NCBI GenBank assembly: GCA_018266875.1
Contig: JAFDZR010000056.1
Location: forward strand, 1-56,744
Source of the DNA: Bacteroidota bacterium
Lineage (GTDB): Bacteria > Bacteroidota > Ignavibacteria > Tepidaquicellales > Tepidaquicellaceae
Length of the DNA: 56,744 nucleotides
Direction of reading: 5' to 3'
Shown one piece after another: positions 28,021 through 37,532 of this stretch. Under the pieces are notes generated by a model. The model did no database searches. It was not told the DNA's origin and saw only the letters and a list, made by a program, of their open reading frames with translations. A program made the translations under genes and the position numbers. Each line of letters opens with the position of its first letter. The stretch's first letter is position 1.

Positions 28021-29610
28021 TTATTTAAGCAGGAGCATTTTTTTTGTTTCGGAAAAATTTCCCGAAGTCAGTTTATAATAATAGACTCCGCTTGAAAGAC
28101 CTTCGGCAGAAAATTCCGTCTGATAGACACCGGGATTCATTTTCTGATCAGCAATCACTGCGACTTCATTTCCGAGAGAATTATAGACAGCAAGCCGGAC
28201 ATTTCCGGAAGCAGGGACCTCGAATTTTATTTTAGTTACAGGATTGAAAGGATTCGGGAAATTCTGTCCGAGTCTGAATGATTCAGGCACGTTACCGGAA
28301 ACCGGCTGAATCCCTATCGGTACTGGATTTATATATACTCTGAAAATATATTCACTTGGGAAGCTTGGAGTATTATTCGGAAGATAAGCTCTTATCCCGC
28401 CGAAAATATAACCGGCGAAAGTATTTCCGGAGATCTCATTCAGTTTAATTACTCCGTTTGAATAATGAGGAATTGAAGAGCTGAGAATGAATTTGGCATT
28501 TGTTCCAAGCAGAGCAGGCATGACAGTCGGCGAAATATTCTCAACTGAAGCGCCGTTTGAATTTTTAGTAAGAGTTGTGATATCATTAATGAACGGCACA
28601 AGAGAATCTCTTACCTGCTGATGAAGAGATTCATTATAATAGTAAAGACTTGTTCCGCCGAAAAAAGTAGTATGCATGCTTCCGTTTACTGAATTGAAAG
28701 CTGAAAGATTTGCGCATGTATACTGGCTCATTTTCTGTTCAAAACCATAATCAGTTACAGCGCCGTTGGCGTCAATATAGATCGGATTCTGAAAAGGCAG
28801 ATCAGCATAGCTTCTGAACACACCGCCGTAAAGAATTATATACTGACTTACGCCGTCCGGTCTGATTGCGGGAACGAGATTCATATCTCTTCTGTGAAAT
28901 TCGACAGTATCTGTATAAGAAGTATAATCAGAGATGCTGACATTCACGCCATTATCATTTATTTTAAATCTTCTGATTTCATTTGTATAAACCTGGTCAT
29001 TACTGATATTGGAATATGCTCCGGTAAAAATATGACCTCCTGCCATATAAAAGTAATCATCAATTTTCTGTATCTCTGAGCCGCAGACTCTCATTCTTTC
29101 GTCGGTTATCTGTCTGATGTAAGGCGAAACAGAAGTTCCGTTTACTACGGCCTGGATTACCTGATTTACATCCACAACAGTTAGTTTCGGAAAAGTAACA
29201 AAATCGCTGAAGAGACTGTCGTAGCCGTAACCGCCGATAATGTAGAGTTTAGTTCCGTCGAAATAATACTGCATATTAGTTGATCTGAGCGGAGAAGCAA
29301 CGGCTGAATTCAGGTCGGTAAATAAACTGCGCGAAAAAGTCTGCGAAGCAACCGGATCAACCACAAAAATATTTGTATTTGAATACTGTTCGGGAAAAGC
29401 CGTTGCAGCATCAAATCCGTGCATACCGTTTGTTCTTCCGCCGATAAAGAGCCATTTGCCGTTATATTCAGCAAATGCAAAAGAATGTATCTTTGGAGAA
29501 CCTGGAATGGTCATCTGTTCAAGCTGAATTGAATACGGTTCATCTGCATTTATTATTCCTGCAGATAAAATGAAAATCAGAGTAAAAAAACATTTAATAT
29601 ATTTATTCAT
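28021..29610 (-). CDS. Secreted kelch-like beta-propeller protein with T9SS sorting domain (copy 2)
   Basis: This 529-residue paralogue of the neighbouring gene has the same propeller (FIGGRTNGMHGF, YIIGGYGYD, YMAGGHIF, LYGGVFRS, FFGGTSLY, YIFGGIRA) but lacks the fibronectin-III-like insert, so the propeller is followed directly by the sorting domain LGQNFPNPFNPVTK and the terminal KKMLLLK. The two genes lie in tandem on the same strand with 104 bases between, so they arose by duplication followed by gain or loss of the insert. ispG lies 40 bases upstream on the same strand. Confidence 0.88.
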   Translation of the reverse strand: MNKYIKCFFTLIFILSAGIINADEPYSIQLEQMTIPGSPKIHSFAFAEYNGKWLFIGGRTNGMHGFDAATAFPEQYSNTNIFVVDPVASQTFSRSLFTDLNSAVASPLRSTNMQYYFDGTKLYIIGGYGYDSLFSDFVTFPKLTVVDVNQVIQAVVNGTSVSPYIRQITDERMRVCGSEIQKIDDYFYMAGGHIFTGAYSNISNDQVYTNEIRRFKINDNGVNVSISDYTSYTDTVEFHRRDMNLVPAIRPDGVSQYIILYGGVFRSYADLPFQNPIYIDANGAVTDYGFEQKMSQYTCANLSAFNSVNGSMHTTFFGGTSLYYYNESLHQQVRDSLVPFINDITTLTKNSNGASVENISPTVMPALLGTNAKFILSSSIPHYSNGVIKLNEISGNTFAGYIFGGIRAYLPNNTPSFPSEYIFRVYINPVPIGIQPVSGNVPESFRLGQNFPNPFNPVTKIKFEVPASGNVRLAVYNSLGNEVAVIADQKMNPGVYQTEFSAEGLSSGVYYYKLTSGNFSETKKMLLLK

Positions 29611-29650
29611 GATGAAGTAATATTATAAAAAATTAATCAAATATAATTAA

Positions 29651-31597
29651 TTAAACAGTTGTTTCAGTCCAGTCATTATTTTCTTTTATGAGACTGATTA
29701 GTTCTTCTACGGCAATTTCAGTATCTATACTTTTCTTTACGACTTCTCTTCCTTTGTAGAGAGTGATCTTTCCCGGACCGCTGCCGACATAGCCGTAATC
29801 TGCATCCGCCATTTCACCGGGACCGTTTACAATACATCCCATTATCGCGATTTTCAGACCTTTCAGATGGTCAGTTCTTTTTCTGATCATTGCGGTAGTT
29901 TCCTGAAGATCGAACAAAGTCCTTCCGCAGGAAGGGCAGGATATATATTCAGTTCTGGAAATTCGGGTACGTGTTGCCTGCAGAATGCCGAAGCTTATGC
30001 TGTTGATCTTTGATGCTTCGGTATTTTCAGATTCGATCCAGATACCGTCACCCAAACCGTCTACTAGCAATCCTCCTATATCAGTTGAGCTGAAAATCAT
30101 AAGTTCATCCATTCCGGCATTACCGTAATTTCTTTTAATTATCACAGGAAGATTTATTCCGTTATTTAAAAATTCGATGAACATCCTTCTGAGTTCAGCC
30201 ATCGCATTTACGTTATCCGTCTTTATGACGGGAATGCAATTCCCGTCTACAGAAAACCTCTTCACCAATTCCCCGTCAAGACCCCCGAGCGAAACCTCAA
30301 CAAAATTCACTTTTCCCGATCTCAGTCCTGACTGCATATATTCCGCTGCATTCATTAAAGGATAAGAATCTTCTTTAACATCCGACTTGACCCAGTAATC
30401 ATAATCAAATACTTTTTTCAGCGTACCGGGAAGTTTATAAGTAATGTCCTTTTTACCCAGATATAAAAAATCGAATGCAGCATCGCCGATATTCCATTTA
30501 TCAAGTGACTCACTGTAATAATATCCAAGCTCTATTAAAGCGGAATGATCGTTTCTTATTTCCTCTGTTGCGCTTATGAAAACAACCGGCACATTATTTC
30601 CGCCGGTTTTGAAAACCTCAGTTGTCTCTCTTCTTTTAAAATCAAACGGATCAAGCGGATTGTCAATAACAGCGGGAATTTCCTTCTGCTCAGATGATCT
30701 ATTGGAATATCTTCTGACAAGAGCTGCTGCAACGGGAATCTCGAACTCAGGTTCTTCCGTAAGCGAAACCCTGACCGTATCACCAATTCCGTCCTCGAGT
30801 AATGTTCCTATTCCTACTGAAGACTTGATTCTGCCGTCTTCACCGTCTCCTGCTTCAGTTACACCGAGATGGATCGGATAATTCATTGATTCCATTTCCA
30901 TTCTGCTTATGAGAAGTCTGTAAGCTTCCACCATTACTTTCGGATTGCTTGCTTTCATGGACAGAACTATCTCATGGTAATTATTTTCTGCGCAGATCCT
31001 CACAAACTCAAGCGCTGATTCGACCATACCGAGAGGAGTATCCCCGAAACGGCTCATTATCCTGTCGGAAAGCGAACCGTGGTTGGTGCCGATCCTCATT
31101 GCCGTCCCGTATTCTTTGCAGATCAGAACGAGCGGCGTGAATTTCTTTCTGATCCTTTCAAGCTCCGCTTCATATGAATCATCGGAATAATCAATTGTTT
31201 CAAATTTTTTTCTGTCGGCGTAATTTCCAGGATTAACTCTTACTTTCTCTACTATTCTGGCGGCTGTTTCCGCGGCATTCGGAGTGAAATGTATATCGGC
31301 AATAAGAGGTGTTTTGTATCCTCTTTTTCTCAGTTCATTTTTAATATTCTCAAGATTCTTTGCTTCGTTAATGCTCGGCGCTGTTATGCGGACATAATCC
31401 CCGCCGGCTTCAATGATCCTAATGGACTGCTCGACAGTTGCAATGGTGTCCATTGTATCCGTAGTGGTCATGGACTGAATACGGATGGGATTATTCCCCC
31501 CGAGTGGAATATCGCCAATCCTGACCTCACGCGTAACATACCTTGAATAGGATGTTAAACTGTTACAGTATTTTATTGACTGAATATCTGTCTGCAA
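29651..31597 (-). CDS. ispG: 4-hydroxy-3-methylbut-2-en-1-yl diphosphate synthase (long form)
   Basis: IspG is an iron-sulfur enzyme that converts MEcPP to HMBPP, the step before IspH. At 648 residues it is the long form with an extra central domain, as in plants and many Bacteroidota/Chlorobi bacteria. The N-terminal TIM barrel shows NPIRIQSMTTTDT and RIGTNHGSLSDR. The C-terminal cluster domain shows SCPSCGRTLFDLQ and GCIVNGPGEMADADYGYVG. It lies 20 bases downstream of the rhomboid gene, at the end of a run of same-strand genes. Confidence 0.96.
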   Translation of the reverse strand: MQTDIQSIKYCNSLTSYSRYVTREVRIGDIPLGGNNPIRIQSMTTTDTMDTIATVEQSIRIIEAGGDYVRITAPSINEAKNLENIKNELRKRGYKTPLIADIHFTPNAAETAARIVEKVRVNPGNYADRKKFETIDYSDDSYEAELERIRKKFTPLVLICKEYGTAMRIGTNHGSLSDRIMSRFGDTPLGMVESALEFVRICAENNYHEIVLSMKASNPKVMVEAYRLLISRMEMESMNYPIHLGVTEAGDGEDGRIKSSVGIGTLLEDGIGDTVRVSLTEEPEFEIPVAAALVRRYSNRSSEQKEIPAVIDNPLDPFDFKRRETTEVFKTGGNNVPVVFISATEEIRNDHSALIELGYYYSESLDKWNIGDAAFDFLYLGKKDITYKLPGTLKKVFDYDYWVKSDVKEDSYPLMNAAEYMQSGLRSGKVNFVEVSLGGLDGELVKRFSVDGNCIPVIKTDNVNAMAELRRMFIEFLNNGINLPVIIKRNYGNAGMDELMIFSSTDIGGLLVDGLGDGIWIESENTEASKINSISFGILQATRTRISRTEYISCPSCGRTLFDLQETTAMIRKRTDHLKGLKIAIMGCIVNGPGEMADADYGYVGSGPGKITLYKGREVVKKSIDTEIAVEELISLIKENNDWTETTV

Positions 31598-31617
31598 TTT
31601 TTCTTCTGAAGTATTTA

Positions 31618-32595
31618 TTATCTTAATTTCTTGCTTTCCTGAAAAAGGATTTTCTTTTCGTCATCAGTAAGGCTCTGATATCCGCCTTCGCTCAGTTTAT
31701 CAAGTATTGCATCAATTTTCTCCTGCGCAAGTTTCTCCTGGTTATCCATTTCTTTTTTATAATCGGTTAGTTTGAGTTCTTCATACCTTGCTTCCTGAGC
31801 TTCACTTTTTTTATCGCCTGAACCGTTTTTAAAGACACTTGATGTATAGTTTTTTTTAGGAGTAGTTACTGATCTGAATTTGTCTTTCAGGGACGAAGTG
31901 TCAAATAAATTTCCTGACTTTTTGAATACTACCATCATATAAATCAAACCTACAATTCCGCCTCCGAGATGAGCAATATGAGCAATACCGCTGTCCTGAC
32001 CGCCTGCAACTGCAAATACTTCTATTACCATATAAAAGATAACAAGATATTTTGCTCTGACTGGAATGATCCCGTAAATGTAAATATTTCTGTTAGGGAA
32101 CAGATATCCGAATGCAACAAGAATTCCGTAAATAGCTCCGGATGCTCCTACCGTCGGACCTACGGAAGTAAACAAAGGCGCGATCAGCAGATTACATAAT
32201 CCCGCACCCAGACCGCAGAGCATGTAATAGTAAAGGAATCGTTTCTGTCCCCACATATTTTCAAGCTCCACTCCGAACATCCACAGTGCAAACATATTCA
32301 GGAGAAGATGAAAAAAACCGCCGTGCATGAACATATAAGTAAACAGCTGCCACGGATAAAAACCAAGCTCAATTATCTGTCCCAGACTGTTCCTGAACAT
32401 TACAGGAGTCAGCGGGTTCAGGGCAAAATATTTAGTGATGAGAAGATCGACTGAAGTTCCGCCGATCTGCATTCCTGAGAGAATAAGATTGAATATGATA
32501 TAGATCGCAATATTTGAAACCAGTAAAATTTTTATTACCGGTGGAAAAAGCGAAAATCCCCCGAACATTCCGGGTCTTTTGTAATAGTTGTTCAT
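31618..32595 (-). CDS. Rhomboid family intramembrane serine protease
   Basis: This is an intramembrane serine protease of 325 residues from the ATG at 32595. An upstream in-frame ATG at 32655 would overlap the preceding gene further and is not preferred. Six or so hydrophobic helices are visible. The rhomboid marks are HGGFFHLLLNMFALW (His91, His96, Asn100), the nucleophile in GASGAIYG (Ser152) and the catalytic His209 in HIAHLGGG. A Lys/Glu-rich, coiled-coil-like C-terminal tail of about 95 residues (to residue 325) is unusual. The start codon overlaps the stop codon of the nucleotidyltransferase gene (TAATG), which suggests translational coupling. The substrate is unknown. Confidence 0.92.
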   Translation of the reverse strand: MNNYYKRPGMFGGFSLFPPVIKILLVSNIAIYIIFNLILSGMQIGGTSVDLLITKYFALNPLTPVMFRNSLGQIIELGFYPWQLFTYMFMHGGFFHLLLNMFALWMFGVELENMWGQKRFLYYYMLCGLGAGLCNLLIAPLFTSVGPTVGASGAIYGILVAFGYLFPNRNIYIYGIIPVRAKYLVIFYMVIEVFAVAGGQDSGIAHIAHLGGGIVGLIYMMVVFKKSGNLFDTSSLKDKFRSVTTPKKNYTSSVFKNGSGDKKSEAQEARYEELKLTDYKKEMDNQEKLAQEKIDAILDKLSEGGYQSLTDDEKKILFQESKKLR

Positions 32596-33326
32596 TAATT
32601 GATTATTATACTTTGGGCTTTCTCGTAGTCGCCGACCGTGTCTATCTCCATGCAACTGAACTCTGAAACATCCACTGCAAAGATACTGTTCCCTGAGTTC
32701 TTATTATTTATCACTTCCTGAAACGAAGCTTCATAAAACTCATTAACAATATTTTCTTTTGAAATTTTTCTATCCAATATAATGAATAGCTCTTTCATAA
32801 AATATGAAGAAAACTTTTCAATTCCGATTGACTCCCCTGCTGATTTTTCAACAGGTATTTCCTTGCCGATTTCAAGGACTTTATCATTTTCACCGAGAAT
32901 GACCTTGATCTGCTCTTCGTCCAGATCATCAGTAAAATTAACAGCCAGACAATTTTCATGACCGCTGCTTATGAGTTTTCCGATTATTTTTTTATCAAAT
33001 AAAATATCACTGTCCAGGAGAATTATATCATCTTTAATGAGATCCCGAGTCATCCAGAGAGAATAGGAATTATTGTTTGTGTCATAACCTGAATTTGTAA
33101 TGAAGGTCATTTCAAGATCCGGGAAATTTTCATTCATATAATCCCTTATCATATTTTCCCTGTAGCCGGTCACAAAAATAAATTCATTAATTCCGTAAGC
33201 ACTTACATTTTCGATTGTCCTGTGCAGAAGATTTTTTCCTCTGACATCCAGCAGACATTTAGGTGTATTATCCGTCAAAGGTCTGAGTCTTTTCGAAGCT
33301 CCCGCCGCTAATATTACAGCCTGCAT
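32595..33326 (-). CDS. Nucleotidyltransferase (sugar-, inositol- or choline-phosphate cytidylyltransferase-like)
   Basis: This is a 243-residue single-domain nucleotidyltransferase. It starts with the signature LAAGASKRLRPLTDNTPK (residues 6-23) and has YDTNNNSYSLWM near residue 80, a pattern seen in LicC-like choline-phosphate and inositol-phosphate cytidylyltransferases, and LDSDILFD as the metal-binding Asp pair. The gene overlaps the CDP-alcohol phosphotransferase gene by one base (TAATG) and the rhomboid gene by one base. The natural reading is that it makes a CDP-activated headgroup used by its neighbour, but the headgroup (inositol, choline, aminoethylphosphonate or other) cannot be read from the sequence. 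Confidence 0.82.
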   Translation of the reverse strand: MQAVILAAGASKRLRPLTDNTPKCLLDVRGKNLLHRTIENVSAYGINEFIFVTGYRENMIRDYMNENFPDLEMTFITNSGYDTNNNSYSLWMTRDLIKDDIILLDSDILFDKKIIGKLISSGHENCLAVNFTDDLDEEQIKVILGENDKVLEIGKEIPVEKSAGESIGIEKFSSYFMKELFIILDRKISKENIVNEFYEASFQEVINNKNSGNSIFAVDVSEFSCMEIDTVGDYEKAQSIIIN

Positions 33327-34186
33327 TATTTTTTTATGAATGAATTAATGATATTTTTCTGTACAAGAAAAAGGATTATAAAGATTATATTTCCGACAGT
33401 TATTGTAAAGATCAGGTAAAGGTCTATTCTGTTGAAAACCGAGAAAACAATAAGAGCCATCATATGTGTAGTAGAGCCGATCCAGCTCCAAGCTCTCAGC
33501 AGTAATTTATTCTTTCTTTTATATTCCTCAGGAGTAGTGTTCAGTTCTATATGTTTCGTGGACTTCTTCTGGAATCTGGAATAAGAAAGGTAAATGGAAA
33601 TCAGAAATTTTTCAAACAAATGACCGCCGGTATTTTCAAGTCTCTTCTGCTCTTCAGTATATTCCCTGATCTCATCTTCAAGACCTGAAGCTTTTGAATA
33701 GACATATTCGAGATACATATTACGGTAATTATCAAAGAACATATTCTGCAGCGCTTTTGAAGCTCCCGCAGCAACCGTAAGAAGCCAGCTGTATAAAGGA
33801 TTTCCCGTTATAACAGTCATTGCGATCCCGAGTCCAAGGAATACAGAAATGGAGGTAATGTAATCTATAAAACCGTCTATTACTCTTCCGATCTTTGTTC
33901 CGTTCTTTTTCAGTCTTGCGAGCTGACCGTCCATACAGTCAAGCGTATTGCATATAAAAAAACTCAGTGAACCGATCAGTAAAAATTCATATGTGCCGAA
34001 ACCGTAAAAAACGCCTGACAGAACGCCGAATATCAGCGCAACAATTGAGATCTGATTCGGTGTAATACCGGTATTATATATCAGTTTTACAAAAGCGAAA
34101 GAGATTGGTCTGAAAATGTAAAGGTCTAGGATCTCTTCCGAATCAACTGTTTTAAGAGATTGTTTAAATTCAGAAACTAAAGACAT
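33326..34186 (-). CDS. CDP-alcohol phosphatidyltransferase family protein
   Basis: This integral membrane enzyme of 286 residues has the full family signature D-x2-DG-x2-AR-x8-G-x3-D-x3-D: Asp83, Asp86, Gly87, Ala90, Arg91, Gly100, Asp104 and Asp108. Such enzymes move a phospho-alcohol from a CDP-alcohol to a second alcohol, usually to make phospholipids. About six hydrophobic helices are present, with a charged linker of about 50 residues (about 165-220) between helices. It lies 27 bases downstream of kup and overlaps the nucleotidyltransferase gene. Separate but coupled genes like these resemble the fused enzyme that makes di-inositol-phosphate in thermophiles, but this is only an analogy. 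Confidence 0.88.
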   Translation of the reverse strand: MSLVSEFKQSLKTVDSEEILDLYIFRPISFAFVKLIYNTGITPNQISIVALIFGVLSGVFYGFGTYEFLLIGSLSFFICNTLDCMDGQLARLKKNGTKIGRVIDGFIDYITSISVFLGLGIAMTVITGNPLYSWLLTVAAGASKALQNMFFDNYRNMYLEYVYSKASGLEDEIREYTEEQKRLENTGGHLFEKFLISIYLSYSRFQKKSTKHIELNTTPEEYKRKNKLLLRAWSWIGSTTHMMALIVFSVFNRIDLYLIFTITVGNIIFIILFLVQKNIINSFIKK

Positions 34187-34213
34187 TCTTTTAATAAAAA
34201 AATAAATAAATTA

Positions 34214-36094
34214 TCAGAGTTCAACCTGTGTGCCTACTTCGAAAACCCTTTGCGGAGGGATATTGAAAAACACCGTGGCTCTTTGCGCGTTATTAGACAG
34301 TATTATAAACAATTTATTCCTTAATTTTTTCAGACCTTTTTGATTTCCCGGGAGAAGTGTTTCCCTTCCGAGGAAGAAAGTTGTTTTATTCAGATCAAGT
34401 TCAATTTTGTTTCTCTTTAACAGATCAATAATAGTCTGAATGTTTGTAATATCCATATATCCGTAATTTGCAATCACTCTGTAAAAACCTACAGTCGGCT
34501 GTTCGATCTGAAGCCTGTTCTCAGGTTTGATATGCGGGACTTTCTGAATAACAATAGTCAGAATAATGATCTGTTTATGCAGCAGTCTGTTATGCTTAAT
34601 ATTCTGGATCAGCGGAGGCGGTGTCCCGTTCTTATTACTTGACATATAAATGGCAGTTCCGGGAATTGCAATTAATCTTATGCTTAGGATCTCTGTCACA
34701 AAGTTTTCCAGCGAAGTGGTCTGCTGTTTTATTTTTTCCAGCAGTTTTTTCCTTCCTTTATTCCAGGTAGTCATCAGGAAATATATCATCAAGCCGATAA
34801 TAAGAGGTACCCATCCGCCCTGGAATATCTTGAGCATATTCGCTCCCCAGAATGCAAGATCAAGGATAATGAAGAAGAATACAATAAATACTGCCAGAAA
34901 CTTATTCCATTTCCATAACTTTATTGTAGTTATAAGCAGAAGTATTGTAGTCATCAGCATTGTAGTTGTAACGGCAATACCGTAAGCTGCAGCAAGATTA
35001 CTCGAATTTTTAAATCCAAGTACAAGCGCTATTGTGGCAAAGAACATCAGTATATTCAGCTGCGGTATATAGATCTGCCCGCGTTCTTCTTCAGATGTAT
35101 GCTGAATTCTCATTCTCGGCAGGTAACCGAGCTGAAGCGCCTGGAAAGTCAGGGAGAATGCGCCTGAAATAACCGCCTGTGATGCTATTACAGCCGCTAG
35201 TGTTGCGATTACAACAAGCGGATACAAAGCCCATTCGGGAGCAAGAAGATAAAAGGGATTTGAAGCTGCTTCCGGACTTCTTAAAAGAAGAGCCCCCTGA
35301 CCGAAATAATTCAGCATAAGACTCGGAAGGACCATTGCAAACCAGGTGATCTTAATTGGTTTTCTCCCGAAATGTCCCATATCGGCATACAATGCTTCAC
35401 CTCCCGTAACAACGAGAAAAACCGAGCCTAAAATTATGAAACCGTGAAATCCGTTATTAAAGAAAAATATTACAGCGTGGTATGGATTTACGGACTCAAG
35501 AACCTCCGGATTATCAATTACGGAATCTATTCCTAAAAGCGCAATAATAAAAAACCATAAAAATGTGACCGGTCCGAAAATTTTTCCAATACCGCCGGTT
35601 CCTCTTTTCTGAACTGAAAAAAGGAGTATCAGGATAATAATAGTTAAAGGTATAATAAAAGGCTCAAAAAAAGGCGTAGCTACTTTCAGACCTTCAACGG
35701 CAGACAGAACTGAAATTGCCGGTGTAATAATACTGTCTCCGTATAAAAGAGAAGAGCCGAACAATCCGAATGCAAGTATCATAGGACTTATCCAGCTTTT
35801 TTTGAATTTTGTTCTTCTTATCAGGGACATAAGTGCAAGTATTCCGCCTTCACCATCATTGTCAGCTCTCATTATTATGGAAATATATTCAACGGAAATT
35901 ATGAGGACCAGAGACCAGAATATTAGAGATAGCACTCCCATAATATTTTCCTTCAAAGGTTCTATGGCATGAGCACCGTAGAAACACTCCCTTAAAGCGT
36001 ATAACGGGCTTGTACCAATATCTCCAAACACCACGCCTAATGCGCTGAGGCAAAGCATTGCGAGATACTTCCCGTTTTTTGTGTTGCCCTGCAT
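34214..36094 (-). CDS. kup: KUP/HAK/KT-family potassium transporter
   Basis: Kup takes up potassium, probably by proton symport. The 626-residue product has the family start LSALGVVFGDIGTSPLYALREC, then the segment TGGEALYADMGHFGR, about twelve membrane helices and a soluble C-terminal domain of about 160 residues. All expected landmarks are present and the length is normal. It is the first gene of a same-strand run that continues into the CDP-alcohol enzyme, nucleotidyltransferase, rhomboid and ispG genes. I looked for a c-di-AMP riboswitch in the upstream 490 bases and did not see one. Confidence 0.96.
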   Translation of the reverse strand: MQGNTKNGKYLAMLCLSALGVVFGDIGTSPLYALRECFYGAHAIEPLKENIMGVLSLIFWSLVLIISVEYISIIMRADNDGEGGILALMSLIRRTKFKKSWISPMILAFGLFGSSLLYGDSIITPAISVLSAVEGLKVATPFFEPFIIPLTIIILILLFSVQKRGTGGIGKIFGPVTFLWFFIIALLGIDSVIDNPEVLESVNPYHAVIFFFNNGFHGFIILGSVFLVVTGGEALYADMGHFGRKPIKITWFAMVLPSLMLNYFGQGALLLRSPEAASNPFYLLAPEWALYPLVVIATLAAVIASQAVISGAFSLTFQALQLGYLPRMRIQHTSEEERGQIYIPQLNILMFFATIALVLGFKNSSNLAAAYGIAVTTTMLMTTILLLITTIKLWKWNKFLAVFIVFFFIILDLAFWGANMLKIFQGGWVPLIIGLMIYFLMTTWNKGRKKLLEKIKQQTTSLENFVTEILSIRLIAIPGTAIYMSSNKNGTPPPLIQNIKHNRLLHKQIIILTIVIQKVPHIKPENRLQIEQPTVGFYRVIANYGYMDITNIQTIIDLLKRNKIELDLNKTTFFLGRETLLPGNQKGLKKLRNKLFIILSNNAQRATVFFNIPPQRVFEVGTQVEL

Positions 36095-36584
36095 ATAAGT
36101 GGAATCAGGTAGATTTCTGTCTATTGGATTATTCAGAATAATTCCTTTTTAATTTCATCCTGACCACATATCAGGTCCGGGTTTAAAAGGCGGGCATTCA
36201 GATATTCAACAGAATTATGAAAAGAGTAAATAAATTTTATAGTGTCCAAACGATGTTTTAGAATTGATAAAAATAATTTATATAAACTTAAATTACAATT
36301 AAGATAGATATAGCAGAAACAGCCTTTTTTTACGATTTTTGATATATATTCATTAAATCAGTTTCAGGAGCTGTGCTTATAATTTATCGGGGAATCTTAT
36401 CAGAAGATAAATATTCTTTTCTTAAAGTTTTAATAATGAATATTTTTAATTTCAAGTTCATATTCTGCAGATAAATTTATTTTTTTCCCGGGAATATTTC
36501 CAATAAATTAATAAATTTTAATAAATTGTAAATATTAGGTGAAATATTTAATTTAACCAAACAAAAATAAGGAGCTCTCATAAG
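36095..36584. other. 490-base intergenic region between divergent kup and sdhC
   Basis: This AT-rich region must hold the promoters of both kup and sdhC. A small inverted repeat CCTGA / TCAGG lies at 36161-36177 in the kup leader. I see no reading frame and no recognisable RNA element. Confidence 0.5.
36569..36574 (+). promoter_or_regulatory. Ribosome-binding site deciding the sdhC start
   Basis: AAGGAG lies ten bases before the TTG at 36585 and supports that non-ATG start for sdhC. Confidence 0.75.
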
Positions 36585-37022
36585 TTGGAAAGCGAAATCA
36601 AAACTCAAAGTCCGCAACAGAAGATCAAGACCTTTGATCAGAAAAACTGGATTTCAGAAAATTTAAATTATAAAAAGGATTCGGGAAGCTGGGCATGGAT
36701 ATTTCACAGAATTTCGGGTATAGCACTTATCGGATATCTTTTTCTGCATATTTATTCCTTAAGCCCTTTAACAAAAGGGGAAATTGCATTCAACAATAAA
36801 ATGGCAACCTTTTCTTCACCTGTATTCATGGTAATAGAATGGCTGCTTTTTGCATTTGTTCTTTTCCACGCGCTAAACGGAATAAGAATTGTGATCGTTG
36901 ACTGGGCAGACGGCGCACGTTATCACAAACAGCTTTACACTTTGTCCTGGGTGGTGGGAATAATATTATTCATTTCTATGGGTGTAATAATGTTTTCACA
37001 TGAAGTAAAAAATTTATTCTAA
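36585..37022 (+). CDS. sdhC: Succinate dehydrogenase cytochrome b subunit
   Basis: This membrane anchor subunit of complex II has 145 residues and three membrane helices. It shows the SdhC marks WAWIFHRISGIALIGYLFLHIY (positions about 42-63, with a likely heme-ligand histidine) and LFHALNGIRIVIVDWADG. The start is TTG at 36585, supported by the ribosome-binding site. sdhD follows after 19 bases. The flavoprotein and iron-sulfur subunits (sdhA, sdhB) do not follow, which is unusual. Confidence 0.92.
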   Translation: MESEIKTQSPQQKIKTFDQKNWISENLNYKKDSGSWAWIFHRISGIALIGYLFLHIYSLSPLTKGEIAFNNKMATFSSPVFMVIEWLLFAFVLFHALNGIRIVIVDWADGARYHKQLYTLSWVVGIILFISMGVIMFSHEVKNLF

Positions 37023-37041
37023 ATTATAAGCGGAATTTAAA

Positions 37042-37404
37042 ATGTTCAAATACAGAGTTTCAAAGAATTCGGGTTCAGGCAGCTGGGTGGTCCAGAGGAT
37101 AACAGGACTGGCGCTGGTCGTTCTTATGATCGGACATTATATTTTAATGCATTATCAGCCGGAATCAGGTCACACATATCAGGCAGTTCTGGCAAGGATG
37201 CAGTTTTCATGGTACAGGATAATAGATCTTTCATTTCTGACTTTAGGTATGTATCACGGTCTTAACGGAATATGGAATATATTCAGGGATTACAAAATGA
37301 GCCAGTGGGCAAAGCTTTCAATGCTGTCAGGATTGATAATATTCGGACTTGCTTTTTTGGCATGGGGCTTCACTATCATATTTTCAATACCCTATTTGTC
37401 ATAA
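37042..37404 (+). CDS. sdhD: Succinate dehydrogenase membrane anchor subunit
   Basis: The 120-residue product has three hydrophobic helices and the SdhD pattern SWVVQRITGLALVVLMIGHY at residues 10-29, then GMYHGLNGIWNIFRDY near residue 73. Together with sdhC it forms the heme b and quinone-binding membrane part of succinate dehydrogenase or fumarate reductase. The next gene on the strand is the small histone H1-like protein, not sdhA. Confidence 0.9.
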   Translation: MFKYRVSKNSGSGSWVVQRITGLALVVLMIGHYILMHYQPESGHTYQAVLARMQFSWYRIIDLSFLTLGMYHGLNGIWNIFRDYKMSQWAKLSMLSGLIIFGLAFLAWGFTIIFSIPYLS

Positions 37405-37532
37405 TACGCTTAAAACAGTTAAAAATTTAATTTTATTAAATATTCTCAATTAAAAAATTTAACTTACAAAATTTAAATATTTTTAATACCTTATTCAAAA
37501 TAATCTAACCAAATTAAAAAGGAGACCCGGAA

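Noticed and set aside
32596..32655. Longer N-terminus of the rhomboid protein (ATG at 32655)
   Set aside because: It would add 20 Arg/His-rich residues that overlap the end of the nucleotidyltransferase gene. The TAATG junction at 32595 gives a normal start.
36095..36250. Possible c-di-AMP riboswitch upstream of kup
   Set aside because: Some potassium transporter genes carry one, but I could not find the conserved pairing or core bases here. Only a small CCTGA/TCAGG hairpin is visible.
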